Positions 36,701-42,792 of a stretch of 64,000 bases of DNA are shown here, one piece after another; positions within the stretch are counted from its first letter, which is position 1, and each line of letters opens with the position of its first letter. The stretch covers positions 60,178 through 124,177 of IMG/VR virus record IMGVR_UViG_3300017725_000001; one strand, written 5' to 3'. Origin of the DNA: a virus. A model generated the notes under the pieces. It saw nothing but the letters and a program-made list of their open reading frames with translations, was not told the DNA's origin and ran no database searches. A program made the translations under genes and the position numbers.

Positions 36701-36908
36701 CTGTAATTTCTGAATCTTGACTAGAATCAAAATTTGCAAGGGTTGCATCAAGGAATGCTTTTGTAACTAAATCTTGTGGGTCTACTGGATCACTTGCATT
36801 CTTTACTATTTTTGTAGATACATCAATGTTATTTCCTGCACCTGCATCGAGAATTAACTCGTCATCTGATTTAAGTTTTCCAATACTATGGTTTATATTA
36901 ATAGCCAC
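33765..36908 (-). CDS. Large virion protein with PKD-like repeats, 1047 aa
   Basis: Starts with GTG (MAININHSIGKLKSDDELIL) after GAGGAATAAGAATA. Four PKD-type units are visible by their WGDG/FGDG/WNDG motif followed by a HxY/HxF strand: RYTINWGDGDVTTATTD, YTWNWGDGSADDVISD, YRWDFGDGTIETVNVG, EFNWNDGSSNDTTTTEG. They occupy about residues 100-490. PKD domains are beta sandwiches used in surface proteins for protein or glycan contact. Residues 500-1047 are a Thr/Asn/Ser-rich beta array ending in a Gly-rich tip (GVGVPGSNTGSGGNGSDG). Probably a tail-fibre-associated adhesin; no enzyme motif seen. Confidence 0.72.
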   Translation of the reverse strand: MAININHSIGKLKSDDELILDAGAGNNIDVSTKIVKNASDPVDPQDLVTKAFLDATLANFDSSQDSEITADLTEVYQTIENVRNNTYVKTVDFVSDITSGGAGLTATLNITTEGNPNRYTINWGDGDVTTATTDSTPTHVYNNSDNSPFDVQVTAFHDQGVGAGSSQSKTREDYISIFTANPVVSFVAFDSLTGGSQVTTWNDGDTVYFQNTTTNTAGATIQYTWNWGDGSADDVISDNSVSGGSAGPRIAHTFSASTLTDVTRTVSLTLDAHDTMTQSLLPLNGSDSFKIYDTHTPDTTSDITTGINEESSNGLDVTFTNNTEATIGSYADYGITYRWDFGDGTIETVNVGSGQAGDTGSTITHKYTLTNNNTPQDYTGNLQVISGHSSSPFTSSSFSIHVEPDVRANISGTAVQVSDKNGDNQFDVYDGFDYLGNNRAIVEVTDTSENKDSAEFNWNDGSSNDTTTTEGSIQHDFSGKTPGNYQLDYTASGTPDITAQTDTQNLTFQVHAVPTAPDGLGNKTISLVDPAQGTDPKLAYNFTDNSATSPLTAGDDLDTNTARRYTSGTLDTTIAENAYNGLAGTVTAIVNGTPNGSTTFSTSLNETGTFNDLVITQQDDAHNTISASTYPTGFYQTFDSKISKPFAEYAIGVNDQRIEHSTTGETNYVTVMCDDLTDVPTLDNTSSILSESVSGTYRYISGIPYYNTGNPKLILSGLNVSNWIGQAYRDTNNVLEISNGTNVEGTSAGTIQTQFKDYADLEDASYLVSGIPTANTLSYSFADQTIDITQSNIAAIETIKARIKNVNGTSSYTEFDTKVQVHRSNPTGVIEDSIPVAGSLGNGTITDNAIRIADFVSDSTDNPTIVGSTDYTATPFTGAVSVSGTQEATVRWGTLEHNTTDYSTGYLPVGPDRSADTGTQYFTFAFRRQVVANFSITINTNGISGLWIAAPGTTVDGASGLNGWIDGTAQYAGVGVPGSNTGSGGNGSDGCALTGADVIPTNSSINSTYTMTLGSENMSNATNNVVLIRIALEAGKQITNLQIGESN

Positions 36909-36968
36909 TATTCTTATTCCTCACAACCTCGCCGCTCTTGCGTTTTTGTATTAACTTATTAAAGTTAC

Positions 36969-37574
36969 CTACGTAACGTTAGCACGGAAAATAGATAGAA
37001 TAGACCAGCCGTTTGTTGTGTATATCAGATCAGCAGTATCACCTACTGATGCAAATGAAATACTAGTGTAGCCTAATGCTGTACCAGGCGTAACTGTAAT
37101 TGTACCTGTTGGAGTGGCTGTAACTATAATTGTTTTACGTTCACCCACACTTCCATTGGCTAATGCTAAAGATGTATTTGTACTTCCATCTAATAAAACT
37201 GTGCCTTTTGTTGCTGGCACATCTGTTGTTGCTGATGCTGGATTTTGACTAGAAATAATCTTTTCAAAATATCCGATATTCCAAGGTTTAGTTGTACTAC
37301 CAATATTATATTGAATTCCTGATGTGATGTCAGGTAGAACATCACTGCTGATATTACTATTAAGTGTAAGTGACCCACCACTTGCTCCTAGTGTAATAAT
37401 ATCACCATTTACAACAAGAGTACCCTGTACATATAAATGCCCAGAATTAAACATTCCACCTTTGTTGTGCAAAGATGCACCCGCTGGCATTGATGCTTGA
37501 CTTAAAGTTAAGTCTAAATCTTGTGTACTTTCTATAATTAGACGCCCTGCGTCTGGATTAATGTGTGATGACAT
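36969..37574 (-). CDS. Fibre-region structural protein, 201 aa
   Basis: Reads MSSHINPDAGRLIIESTQDL at the start. It contains QGTLVVNGDIITLGASGGSL, then YNIGSTTKPWNIGYFEKIIS. The last is the same NLGSxxxxWxxxYxxxI unit seen in the 25482 fibre. The C-terminal part (ERKTIIVTATPTGTITVTPG) is beta-rich. Probably a virion component at the proximal end of the fibre assembly. First gene of the fibre block, with a late promoter at 37629-37635. Confidence 0.65.
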   Translation of the reverse strand: MSSHINPDAGRLIIESTQDLDLTLSQASMPAGASLHNKGGMFNSGHLYVQGTLVVNGDIITLGASGGSLTLNSNISSDVLPDITSGIQYNIGSTTKPWNIGYFEKIISSQNPASATTDVPATKGTVLLDGSTNTSLALANGSVGERKTIIVTATPTGTITVTPGTALGYTSISFASVGDTADLIYTTNGWSILSIFRANVT

Positions 37575-37628
37575 AGTATACTGTTCCTATTTTTCTACTT
37601 CCATTTTAATTAGTTAAAATTATATATG

Positions 37629-37635
37629 TATTTAT
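37629..37635 (-). promoter_or_regulatory. Late promoter motif for the fibre block
   Basis: Minus strand AGCATAAATACATATAT, 55-61 bases before the 37574 start. Confidence 0.68.
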
Positions 37636-37674
37636 GCTTTTTGCTACGATAGATTGTGTTTTACAATATGGCCA

Positions 37675-37703
37675 TAAAAAAACCCACAAAAAATGTGGGT
37701 TTA
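37675..37703 (-). terminator. Intrinsic terminator of the 37.7-37.9 kb structured RNA
   Basis: Stem AACCCACA / TGTGGGTT with loop TTTTT followed on the minus strand by TTTTTATGG. It lies directly after the closed RNA domain. Confidence 0.85.
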
Positions 37704-37926
37704 GTTACTAATACCAAAATAGGAGGGACTTGGGTACACCCTCAACCCCTCGACTAGATACCATTTCTAACCCAGGGAACCTGCAACCGCTCGGTAGAGC
37801 GATGTGACACAACGCATTTCTGCAACCATGCCTGAGTACCATCTCTTTACAGTCAAGTTCGACGCTCTGGTAAACGCCTCTTCCTTGCACTATTAACATT
37901 GGATGATCAATCCGCTGTTGGTATTA
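37704..37926 (-). ncRNA. Structured non-coding RNA of unknown class, about 220 nt
   Basis: The minus strand between a sigma-70 promoter and an intrinsic terminator is GC-rich for this genome and has no convincing coding content. Its two ends pair perfectly over nine bases (TAATACCAA, 37918-37926, with TTGGTATTA, 37709-37717), so the RNA is closed by a terminal helix that begins at the predicted transcription start. Internal helices include GAGGG/CCCTC enclosing GGGT-GTA-ACCC, CGCTC-TAC-CGAGCG, and GCAT/ATGC. It lacks tRNA, tmRNA and RNase P landmarks that I would recognise. The overall form (terminal helix, about 220 nt, own promoter) resembles stable regulatory RNAs such as 6S-type RNA, but identity is open. 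Confidence 0.7.
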
Positions 37927-37931
37927 TCTAT

Positions 37932-37960
37932 AATATATACTAACTTTACCTAAAGGTCAA
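37932..37960 (-). promoter_or_regulatory. Sigma-70 promoter for the structured RNA
   Basis: Minus strand TTGACC, exactly 17 bases, TATATT. The predicted start at about 37925 coincides with the first base of the terminal helix. Confidence 0.8.
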
Positions 37961-37979
37961 CCTTTTTTTACCAAAAATA

Positions 37980-38132
37980 TTAGATTTTTTGCATTTTGGG
38001 GTCTGAGCTTAAGATATTCTTTTCAGCACGAGGCCTAGATAGCGGTCTTTCCATTTGCTTTCTATGTATTGCTTTATGTGCGTCTTCAGTTCGCTTCTTT
38101 TTACGAGCGATTTCAAAGTCTCTGTGATTCAT
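37980..38132 (-). CDS. Small basic peptide under glutamine-riboswitch control, 50 aa
   Basis: Reads MNHRDFEIARKKKRTEDAHK, then RKQMERPLSRPRAEK: a highly basic, helical peptide. The ATG at 38132 follows AAAAAGGAGAGTGTC, a strong ribosome binding site. A longer in-frame ATG at 38174 lies inside the riboswitch aptamer and is rejected. It begins 25 bases after the second of two tandem glutamine aptamers. Such aptamers, in their downstream-peptide form, typically precede very short genes in cyanobacteria and marine phages; those peptides inhibit glutamine synthetase in known cyanobacterial cases. Whether this one does is inference. Confidence 0.72.
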   Translation of the reverse strand: MNHRDFEIARKKKRTEDAHKAIHRKQMERPLSRPRAEKNILSSDPKMQKI

Positions 38133-38157
38133 GACACTCTCCTTTTTACAGTTAAGT

Positions 38158-38206
38158 GCGTTCCTTCGGTTCATTACCTACTTCCGTCTCTTACGAGATG
38201 AACGAT
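38158..38206 (-). promoter_or_regulatory. Glutamine riboswitch aptamer (glnA / downstream-peptide type), proximal copy
   Basis: Minus strand starts ATCGTTCATCTCGTAAGAGA. It then holds GACGGAAGTAGG and ends CCGAAGGAACGC. The three helices of this RNA class are visible: P1 CGTTC/GAACG, P2 TCTC-GTAA-GAGA, P3 GGT-AATGA-ACC. The conserved ACGGAAGTA (E-loop side) and GAAGGAACG joining sequences are intact. The aptamer lies 25 bases before the start codon, close enough to control the ribosome binding site. Known members bind L-glutamine. Confidence 0.85.
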
Positions 38207-38212
38207 GATAAT

Positions 38213-38264
38213 GCGTTCCTTCAGCCTTAGCTTACTTCCGTCCGAAATCTACAGGATGAACGAT
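38213..38264 (-). promoter_or_regulatory. Glutamine riboswitch aptamer, distal copy in tandem
   Basis: Minus strand starts ATCGTTCATCC, contains GGACGGAAGTAAGC and ends TGAAGGAACGC. P1 CGTTC/GAACG, P2 TCC/GGA with a ten-base loop, P3 AGC-TAAG-GCT. Only six bases separate it from the proximal copy. Helix arms differ between the copies while the binding core is kept, which is covariation within the window and supports function of both. Confidence 0.85.
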
Positions 38265-38300
38265 TGTACTATTATTTACTAAATTATTTACCTGATTTAA

Positions 38301-39281
38301 CTACAAACATAAACTTTCGTATTGTAGCATTAACCTATCTTCTTGCCCTATACCATATTTTCCACCTACAAAAAAGGGCTTTGCCATATGATATCGTTTA
38401 TTATCCCAAGATATTAACTGTCCTGGTTTCCCAAAATCTAATACTTTATTAAGTGATAATCCATGGAACTTTTCTATTGGTAACTGTGACTGATATTCTG
38501 TTGCAATTAGTTGCATCCAAGTATCTTCATCAAATGGCTTACCTGTTAAGTTTCTTATATACTCACCAAACATTTCAAATTTATCGCCTTTAGAAAAAGT
38601 TATAACTGGTTTTTTCTTTTCATCTAAATTATCTAAATTATTTGTAATATCGTAATATGTACTATATGGAAACCATTGATCAAAAATAATTGTTGCTTTT
38701 CCGGGTTGAGCATCTAAGTTAACTAATCCTTGATGTGCGTGTTTTGCTCCTCCGCCTATTGGAAAATACTCTTCTAATTTATAATTTGGATGATGTAATG
38801 GTCTTGGATTTTTCTTTTTTAATTTAGTTAAAACATCTTGTCCATCGCAATGTATTTTTAAACCTTGGCTAAAATTATGAAATGCAATATCTGTAACTTT
38901 TGCAGGTCTTCCTATCTCTTTAAACTTATCTTCCATTATGTTAACAATAGTAGTTGACCAATCATTTAATCTATCAACAAATTCAAACTCTGATGTTCCA
39001 GTTACAAAGTCTAGTTGTACTCTTTTACCTTTGTCATGTGTTTCTTTACTACGTACAGATGATACAATTTGACACCAATCTAATCTTTTATTCACTGTGG
39101 ATCTTGTAAAATTTGCTTCTTCAATTCTTACATATTCTTTATCATTGTTGTACTCAATTTTTTTTAGCACATCGTCAAATAAACGTTTATAACCGTTTTT
39201 AATAAACAGTAATTGTTCTGCATTAAAAAAGTCTGGGTGCTCTATTGATTCGTATAAATCTTCGTTATAAAATTTAGACAT
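38301..39281 (-). CDS. 2OG-Fe(II) oxygenase, 326 aa
   Basis: Contains FSQGLKIHCDGQDV (His-x-Asp near residue 135), a second conserved-looking HAHQGLVNLDAQPG, and C-terminal DNKRYHMAKPFFVGGKYGIG followed by EDRLMLQYESL. The latter gives the distal His and, 18 residues later, the arginine expected to hold 2-oxoglutarate. Core strands KATIIFDQWFPYSTYYD fit the fold. Its ATG overlaps the end of the PRMT-like methyltransferase gene by eight bases, so the two are coupled and may act on the same substrate. Substrate unknown; known relatives hydroxylate proteins or nucleic-acid bases. Confidence 0.62.
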   Translation of the reverse strand: MSKFYNEDLYESIEHPDFFNAEQLLFIKNGYKRLFDDVLKKIEYNNDKEYVRIEEANFTRSTVNKRLDWCQIVSSVRSKETHDKGKRVQLDFVTGTSEFEFVDRLNDWSTTIVNIMEDKFKEIGRPAKVTDIAFHNFSQGLKIHCDGQDVLTKLKKKNPRPLHHPNYKLEEYFPIGGGAKHAHQGLVNLDAQPGKATIIFDQWFPYSTYYDITNNLDNLDEKKKPVITFSKGDKFEMFGEYIRNLTGKPFDEDTWMQLIATEYQSQLPIEKFHGLSLNKVLDFGKPGQLISWDNKRYHMAKPFFVGGKYGIGQEDRLMLQYESLCL

Positions 39282-40167
39282 TTACTATCTCTATATTTGG
39301 AAAAGGTTCGTCCTCAATTCCTGTAATGTGTTTTTCATAATCAATTTTTAATTTTATGGTTGGAGATAATATATCTTTACCGCTAATTAATCGTTGATAA
39401 TAACTGTGTGGTAAATCTTCTCTTGAAAGTTTATTACTAATATGTAAATTATTATGTAGTTTAATATCAAAATACAGAATTAAATATTCGTCATCATCTG
39501 GTATTCTATTAAGCGAAATTTCTTCACAATAATTTTTTAGTTGTCCAGGAGAATCAAACTCTAATATACATTTTGTTTCTGTTATTTTTTCACCAAACTT
39601 ATATAACCTATCATTTATAATATTGTCTGTTATATTAATAGAATCTAATGTTGGCATTTCTAACTTATCTAGTACTGTATGATATTTTCCTAGTAACTCT
39701 CGATTTACTTTTACAGGAGTATCATGTACATAAAGTTTAAATGATTCTGGAATAGCATCTGCTTTATATTTTTCTTTTAAATTTAAATAATCAAATATTA
39801 ATCTACTTTCAAAAATATGATCTCCTATGCCTTCGCAAACTACTAAATCTACAGTATCACCTTTAAATTCGTTAAGAAACTCATCCGATCTTTTATTGTG
39901 TATAATACAACAGTCCTCTACGCCATGTTCCTTTACCATTTGCTCTATTACTTTTATTAGCTTAGGCTCTTGTTCTACTAAATGTACTGTTTCTGCACCT
40001 GCTTTAGCACATTCTATTCCTAGTATACCTGTTCCTGCTCCCAAGTCAATGACTATATCGCCAACACAAACTTTTGCCCTGATTGCCTTCACAAAGTTAT
40101 TAAGCCTGTGAGTATCAGATAGCATATAAAAATGACTATGTGTTTGTGTGTATTTTCCTCTAAACAT
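39274..40167 (-). CDS. PRMT-like SAM-dependent methyltransferase, 297 aa
   Basis: Class I methyltransferase. Motif I VIDLGAGTGILGIECAKAGA (residues 39-58), acidic ribose-binding Glu in HLVEQEP (65), and VVCEGIGDHIFES (110-121). The latter corresponds to the double-E loop (SExMGxxxxxES) of protein arginine methyltransferases, with Glu at 112 and 120. The C-terminal 150 residues would be the beta-barrel of PRMTs. Protein arginine methyltransferases are rare in bacteria and phages. A late promoter motif ends only seven bases before the ATG, so the message would be nearly leaderless. Coupled to a 2OG oxygenase downstream. Confidence 0.7.
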   Translation of the reverse strand: MFRGKYTQTHSHFYMLSDTHRLNNFVKAIRAKVCVGDIVIDLGAGTGILGIECAKAGAETVHLVEQEPKLIKVIEQMVKEHGVEDCCIIHNKRSDEFLNEFKGDTVDLVVCEGIGDHIFESRLIFDYLNLKEKYKADAIPESFKLYVHDTPVKVNRELLGKYHTVLDKLEMPTLDSINITDNIINDRLYKFGEKITETKCILEFDSPGQLKNYCEEISLNRIPDDDEYLILYFDIKLHNNLHISNKLSREDLPHSYYQRLISGKDILSPTIKLKIDYEKHITGIEDEPFPNIEIVNV

Positions 40168-40172
40168 TATAG

Positions 40173-40364
40173 CTATTTATTATTGTTAATATGTTCCTTG
40201 TATGCTTCTTCAAAACCTTCTGTACCATATACGGCACGTTCGTTGTTGTTCCATAATCTTTTGAAGTAGCTGTTGTAACTACTTTTTATTGTTTCTGAAG
40301 ATGTATTTAAATGTCCTTTGACTAACCAAAATAGTCTGCAACATTCTTTATAGTCGGGATCCAT
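40173..40364 (-). CDS. Small hypothetical protein, 63 aa
   Basis: Unrecognised: MDPDYKECCRLFWLVKGHLN at the start, helical, Tyr/Trp/Asn-rich, with two adjacent cysteines. ATG preceded by TTAGGAAGTCCT. It lies 14 bases after the 3' end of tRNA-Trp and would be cotranscribed with the tRNA from the sigma-70 promoter at 40467. Its stop overlaps the late promoter of the methyltransferase gene. Confidence 0.6.
   Translation of the reverse strand: MDPDYKECCRLFWLVKGHLNTSSETIKSSYNSYFKRLWNNNERAVYGTEGFEEAYKEHINNNK
40174..40180 (-). promoter_or_regulatory. Late promoter motif for the PRMT-like / oxygenase pair
   Basis: Minus strand AATAATAAATAGCTATAATG. The ATG starts about seven bases after the motif, giving essentially no untranslated leader and no Shine-Dalgarno. 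Confidence 0.6.
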
Positions 40365-40378
40365 AGGACTTCCTAAAT

Positions 40379-40453
40379 TGGCACCAGCTGGAGGAATCGA
40401 ACCCCCGCCTTCAGTTTTGGAGACTGTCGTGCTACCACTAACACCAAGCTGAT
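40379..40453 (-). tRNA. tRNA-Trp (CCA anticodon)
   Basis: Minus strand folds into a full cloverleaf: acceptor ATCAGCT/AGCTGGT (two wobble pairs), D arm GTG/CAC with TTAGTGGTAG loop, anticodon stem CAGT/ACTG with loop CTCCAAA giving anticodon CCA, T arm GGGGG/CCTCC with loop TTCGATT. The 3' end G-CCA is encoded. Seventy-five bases. The bottom anticodon-stem pair is an A-A mismatch. It has its own sigma-70 promoter immediately upstream. Confidence 0.92.
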
Positions 40454-40466
40454 TAACTGTACCTTC

Positions 40467-40495
40467 ATAGTACTACACGTTATTCAGCTTGTCAA
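40467..40495 (-). promoter_or_regulatory. Sigma-70 promoter for tRNA-Trp
   Basis: Minus strand TTGACA, 17 bases, TACTAT. The predicted start at about 40460 lies seven bases before the mature tRNA 5' end. Confidence 0.82.
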
Positions 40496-40499
40496 GTTT

Positions 40500-41462
40500 T
40501 TAAAATCCGTTTGGAATTAAAATATAATGTATTGTTAATACAATTCCAATAGATGCTAACAACCCTGTTATCATTTTAATAAAATCTTTTCCAATTAATG
40601 GAAATACTACTTTTAGTTTTCCCTTGCCTAGCATTGTAGCCATTGCAAGTTCACGTCCACATAGTAATCCAACAAACACCCAAGTTGTTGACATTGGAAT
40701 ATCGTTTAGTTCTTTAAAGAACCAAAGTACTAACCAATAAAATAAATCAATAATTGTTGCTGATCGAACATACTTTGTATTGTGTTTTTCTAATACTATT
40801 TTTTGTATTTTACCTCCGCTTTCACGGAACATAAATCCTAATCCAATAACAAATACTAAACTAATCATTACCATTAATTCAAAGTTCACTTGTCTTGGTA
40901 GGAATACGGCAATGTTTGCCATGTCATGACTTAACCAAGTCCACCATAAGAAACCAGTAGTTACCCATTGTGCTACTCGCCAGTATGGTTTATGTTTTTC
41001 TTTTACAGGATCGTTTATTTCATCAACAATTTTTGTAATAATAATCCAAATAGCATATGCCGCTACTGCCGCTACTGCATAACCCATAATAGATTTCATT
41101 AACATTTTTTCTAATACGAATGTACTAGCAAATGCACTTAATACTAAAAATGATGTACTAACTGGTACACCAACTCTTGTTAGCAATAATAGTAATGCAG
41201 GTGCCATTGCATGATACCACTTCACTTCCTGCCACGGAATTCTATTAAGTCGCCCGTATGATATATCTCCTCCATTCACTGTCCAGCCATACCATAAGGC
41301 CCAAAGTAAAACTGCCGAAGCAGACAACCATAATGTTTTCCAATGAAATCTTTCGTTGTTTGATGCAATCCATGTACCAAGAGTTTGTACTGAATCGTTT
41401 GCGATAACTGAATAGGCCGCTAATAGAAATCCTAGTCCCATCCAAATAGTTAAGTCACCCAT
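40500..41462 (-). CDS. PiT-like inorganic phosphate transporter
   Basis: A 320-residue membrane protein with about eight to nine hydrophobic helices. The N-terminal LLAAYSVIANDSVQTLGTWI (residues 13-32) matches the PiT (PF01384) signature region, where GANDVANxxGT carries the conserved Asn-Asp. A second related element, RVGVPVSTSFLVLSAFAS, corresponds to the P(V/I)STTH repeat. PiT proteins move phosphate with H+ or Na+. It is shorter than typical PiT (about 400-500 residues). Strong ribosome binding site (AGGGAGGC) and a sigma-70 promoter suggest early expression to raise phosphate supply for DNA synthesis. Sulfate or another anion is possible. Confidence 0.72.
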   Translation of the reverse strand: MGDLTIWMGLGFLLAAYSVIANDSVQTLGTWIASNNERFHWKTLWLSASAVLLWALWYGWTVNGGDISYGRLNRIPWQEVKWYHAMAPALLLLLTRVGVPVSTSFLVLSAFASTFVLEKMLMKSIMGYAVAAVAAYAIWIIITKIVDEINDPVKEKHKPYWRVAQWVTTGFLWWTWLSHDMANIAVFLPRQVNFELMVMISLVFVIGLGFMFRESGGKIQKIVLEKHNTKYVRSATIIDLFYWLVLWFFKELNDIPMSTTWVFVGLLCGRELAMATMLGKGKLKVVFPLIGKDFIKMITGLLASIGIVLTIHYILIPNGF

Positions 41463-41491
41463 TAGTGCCTCCCTTTGTCATATATTGTTTT

Positions 41492-41521
41492 AATATACTA
41501 CAAGGTAATCTATTTTGTCAA
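41492..41521 (-). promoter_or_regulatory. Sigma-70 promoter for the phosphate permease
   Basis: Minus strand TTGACA, 18 bases, TATATT, about 30 bases before the ATG. Confidence 0.78.
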
Positions 41522-41560
41522 TGTTTTTTTAAATTTTTTTACAACCTGTAATTAGGTCAT

Positions 41561-41589
41561 AAAAAAGGGCGACATAAAGCCGCCCTTTT
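41561..41589 (-). terminator. Intrinsic terminator after gp23
   Basis: Minus strand AAAGGGCGGC-TTTAT-GTCGCCCTTTTTT. Strong GC stem and U tract, 25 bases after the capsid gene stop. Confidence 0.9.
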
Positions 41590-41613
41590 AATATATATTC
41601 TAAAATTCTCGAC

Positions 41614-42777
41614 TTATGAGAATGATAGGTTACCAGCTGTAACACCAATTTTTGCTAGGTAGTCAGCCGCGTTACCAAGAGATGAAGCTTGGTTGTTTAG
41701 CTCTACATAACCGTATCTTGTCATGAAAGATACTGTTGGTTCGAATGTTGCTGGATCAAGTACTGTACCTGATGACATTAGTGGGATGTATGGACAATAG
41801 AATGCCGCCGCATCAATCTCACCGTCGCCTTTGTAACCTACTAGTACTGGGCTATCGTCTGCCGCGTACTGGTCAACAAACACTCTCATAGTACCGTTTA
41901 ATGTACCTACGAATTTAGTGTTAGTTGGTGCTTCAAAAGGACCTTCAGTTGTTCTTGCGAACGCTGAAGTTGTCGCTGATTGTAGTACTGTTAACATTGT
42001 TGGTGAAACAACAACGTAGTTACCTGCGCCACGTCTTGTACGTGTAGCAATTAAGTTAGCCGCTCTGTTAATAAGAACTGCTAACGCCGCGTGTTGGTCT
42101 CCAACGAAAGTTGCTTGACCTGATACATTCGCTTGATCGTATGTATCTGTTGCCGCGCCTGCTAAAGTACGTAGTGAAGTTAGAACTTCTTGGTCAATCT
42201 CAGCAGTAATTTCTTGGGCTAAAGCCTGCATAATTTCTGCTTCAACATCTAGACCATGCATTGAATTAGCATCTTGTGCCGCTTCAAATGTCCAACGTGC
42301 TGATAGTTTACGTGTTTTTGCTTCAACAGTTTGTTTCAATACTTGGATTGAAAGTTTACGACCTGCTTCTGCTTCTAAAGAAGAAGTTGAAGTTGGACCG
42401 CCTGTTGATGCGTCACCTGAGTAACCTTTTGCAATAGCAAATGGTGATAGTGCTTCGTCACCAGCCGCAACGCCTGCCGCTGTTTGACCATATCTTACTC
42501 TTAATGTGTGAATTTGTCCTACTGGACCTGTCATAGGTTGTACACCTACTAGTTCGTTTGCGATAACTGTTGGCATCACACGACGGATAACTGGTAGAAT
42601 CACTTTGTTAAGTGAAGCAACGTTACCGGCCATTGTAGTACCAGAATTAGCTGATTCTGAAAGATAGCTCTTTGTGTTTTCAAGAACTGATTCCATTACA
42701 ACTTTTTTGTTACCTTCTAAGCCATCTGTTAGGGCGCCTTTTGTAGCATCCCAATTTTCAAATAGATTCTGTGTCAT
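41614..42777 (-). CDS. gp23: Major capsid protein gp23
   Basis: A 387-residue T4-type major capsid protein. Recognisable blocks: VILPVIRRVMPTVIANELVG then VQPMTGPVGQIHTLRVRYG, ARWTFEAAQDANSMHGLDVE, AEITAEIDQEVLTSLRTLA, RTRRGAGNYVVVSPTMLTVL. It is shorter than T4 gp23 (521 residues), mainly in the insertion domain, as in other marine T4-like phages. The first 60 residues are probably the propeptide removed by gp21. It is the last gene of the 45433-41614 head operon and is followed by a strong terminator. Confidence 0.95.
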   Translation of the reverse strand: MTQNLFENWDATKGALTDGLEGNKKVVMESVLENTKSYLSESANSGTTMAGNVASLNKVILPVIRRVMPTVIANELVGVQPMTGPVGQIHTLRVRYGQTAAGVAAGDEALSPFAIAKGYSGDASTGGPTSTSSLEAEAGRKLSIQVLKQTVEAKTRKLSARWTFEAAQDANSMHGLDVEAEIMQALAQEITAEIDQEVLTSLRTLAGAATDTYDQANVSGQATFVGDQHAALAVLINRAANLIATRTRRGAGNYVVVSPTMLTVLQSATTSAFARTTEGPFEAPTNTKFVGTLNGTMRVFVDQYAADDSPVLVGYKGDGEIDAAAFYCPYIPLMSSGTVLDPATFEPTVSFMTRYGYVELNNQASSLGNAADYLAKIGVTAGNLSFS

Positions 42778-42792
42778 TTGGAATTCTCCTTA

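Noticed and set aside
37708-37899. Minus-strand 63-residue open frame in the structured RNA
   Set aside because: No ribosome binding site, and the interval is better explained by helices between a promoter and a terminator.
37704-37926. tmRNA, RNase P or SRP RNA identity for the 220-nt RNA
   Set aside because: No tRNA-like end, no tag frame, and none of the conserved RNase P or SRP blocks that I know.
38158-38264. CRISPR-like or simple direct repeats
   Set aside because: The two similar units are glutamine aptamers; only the binding core is shared, there is no spacer pattern and only two copies occur.
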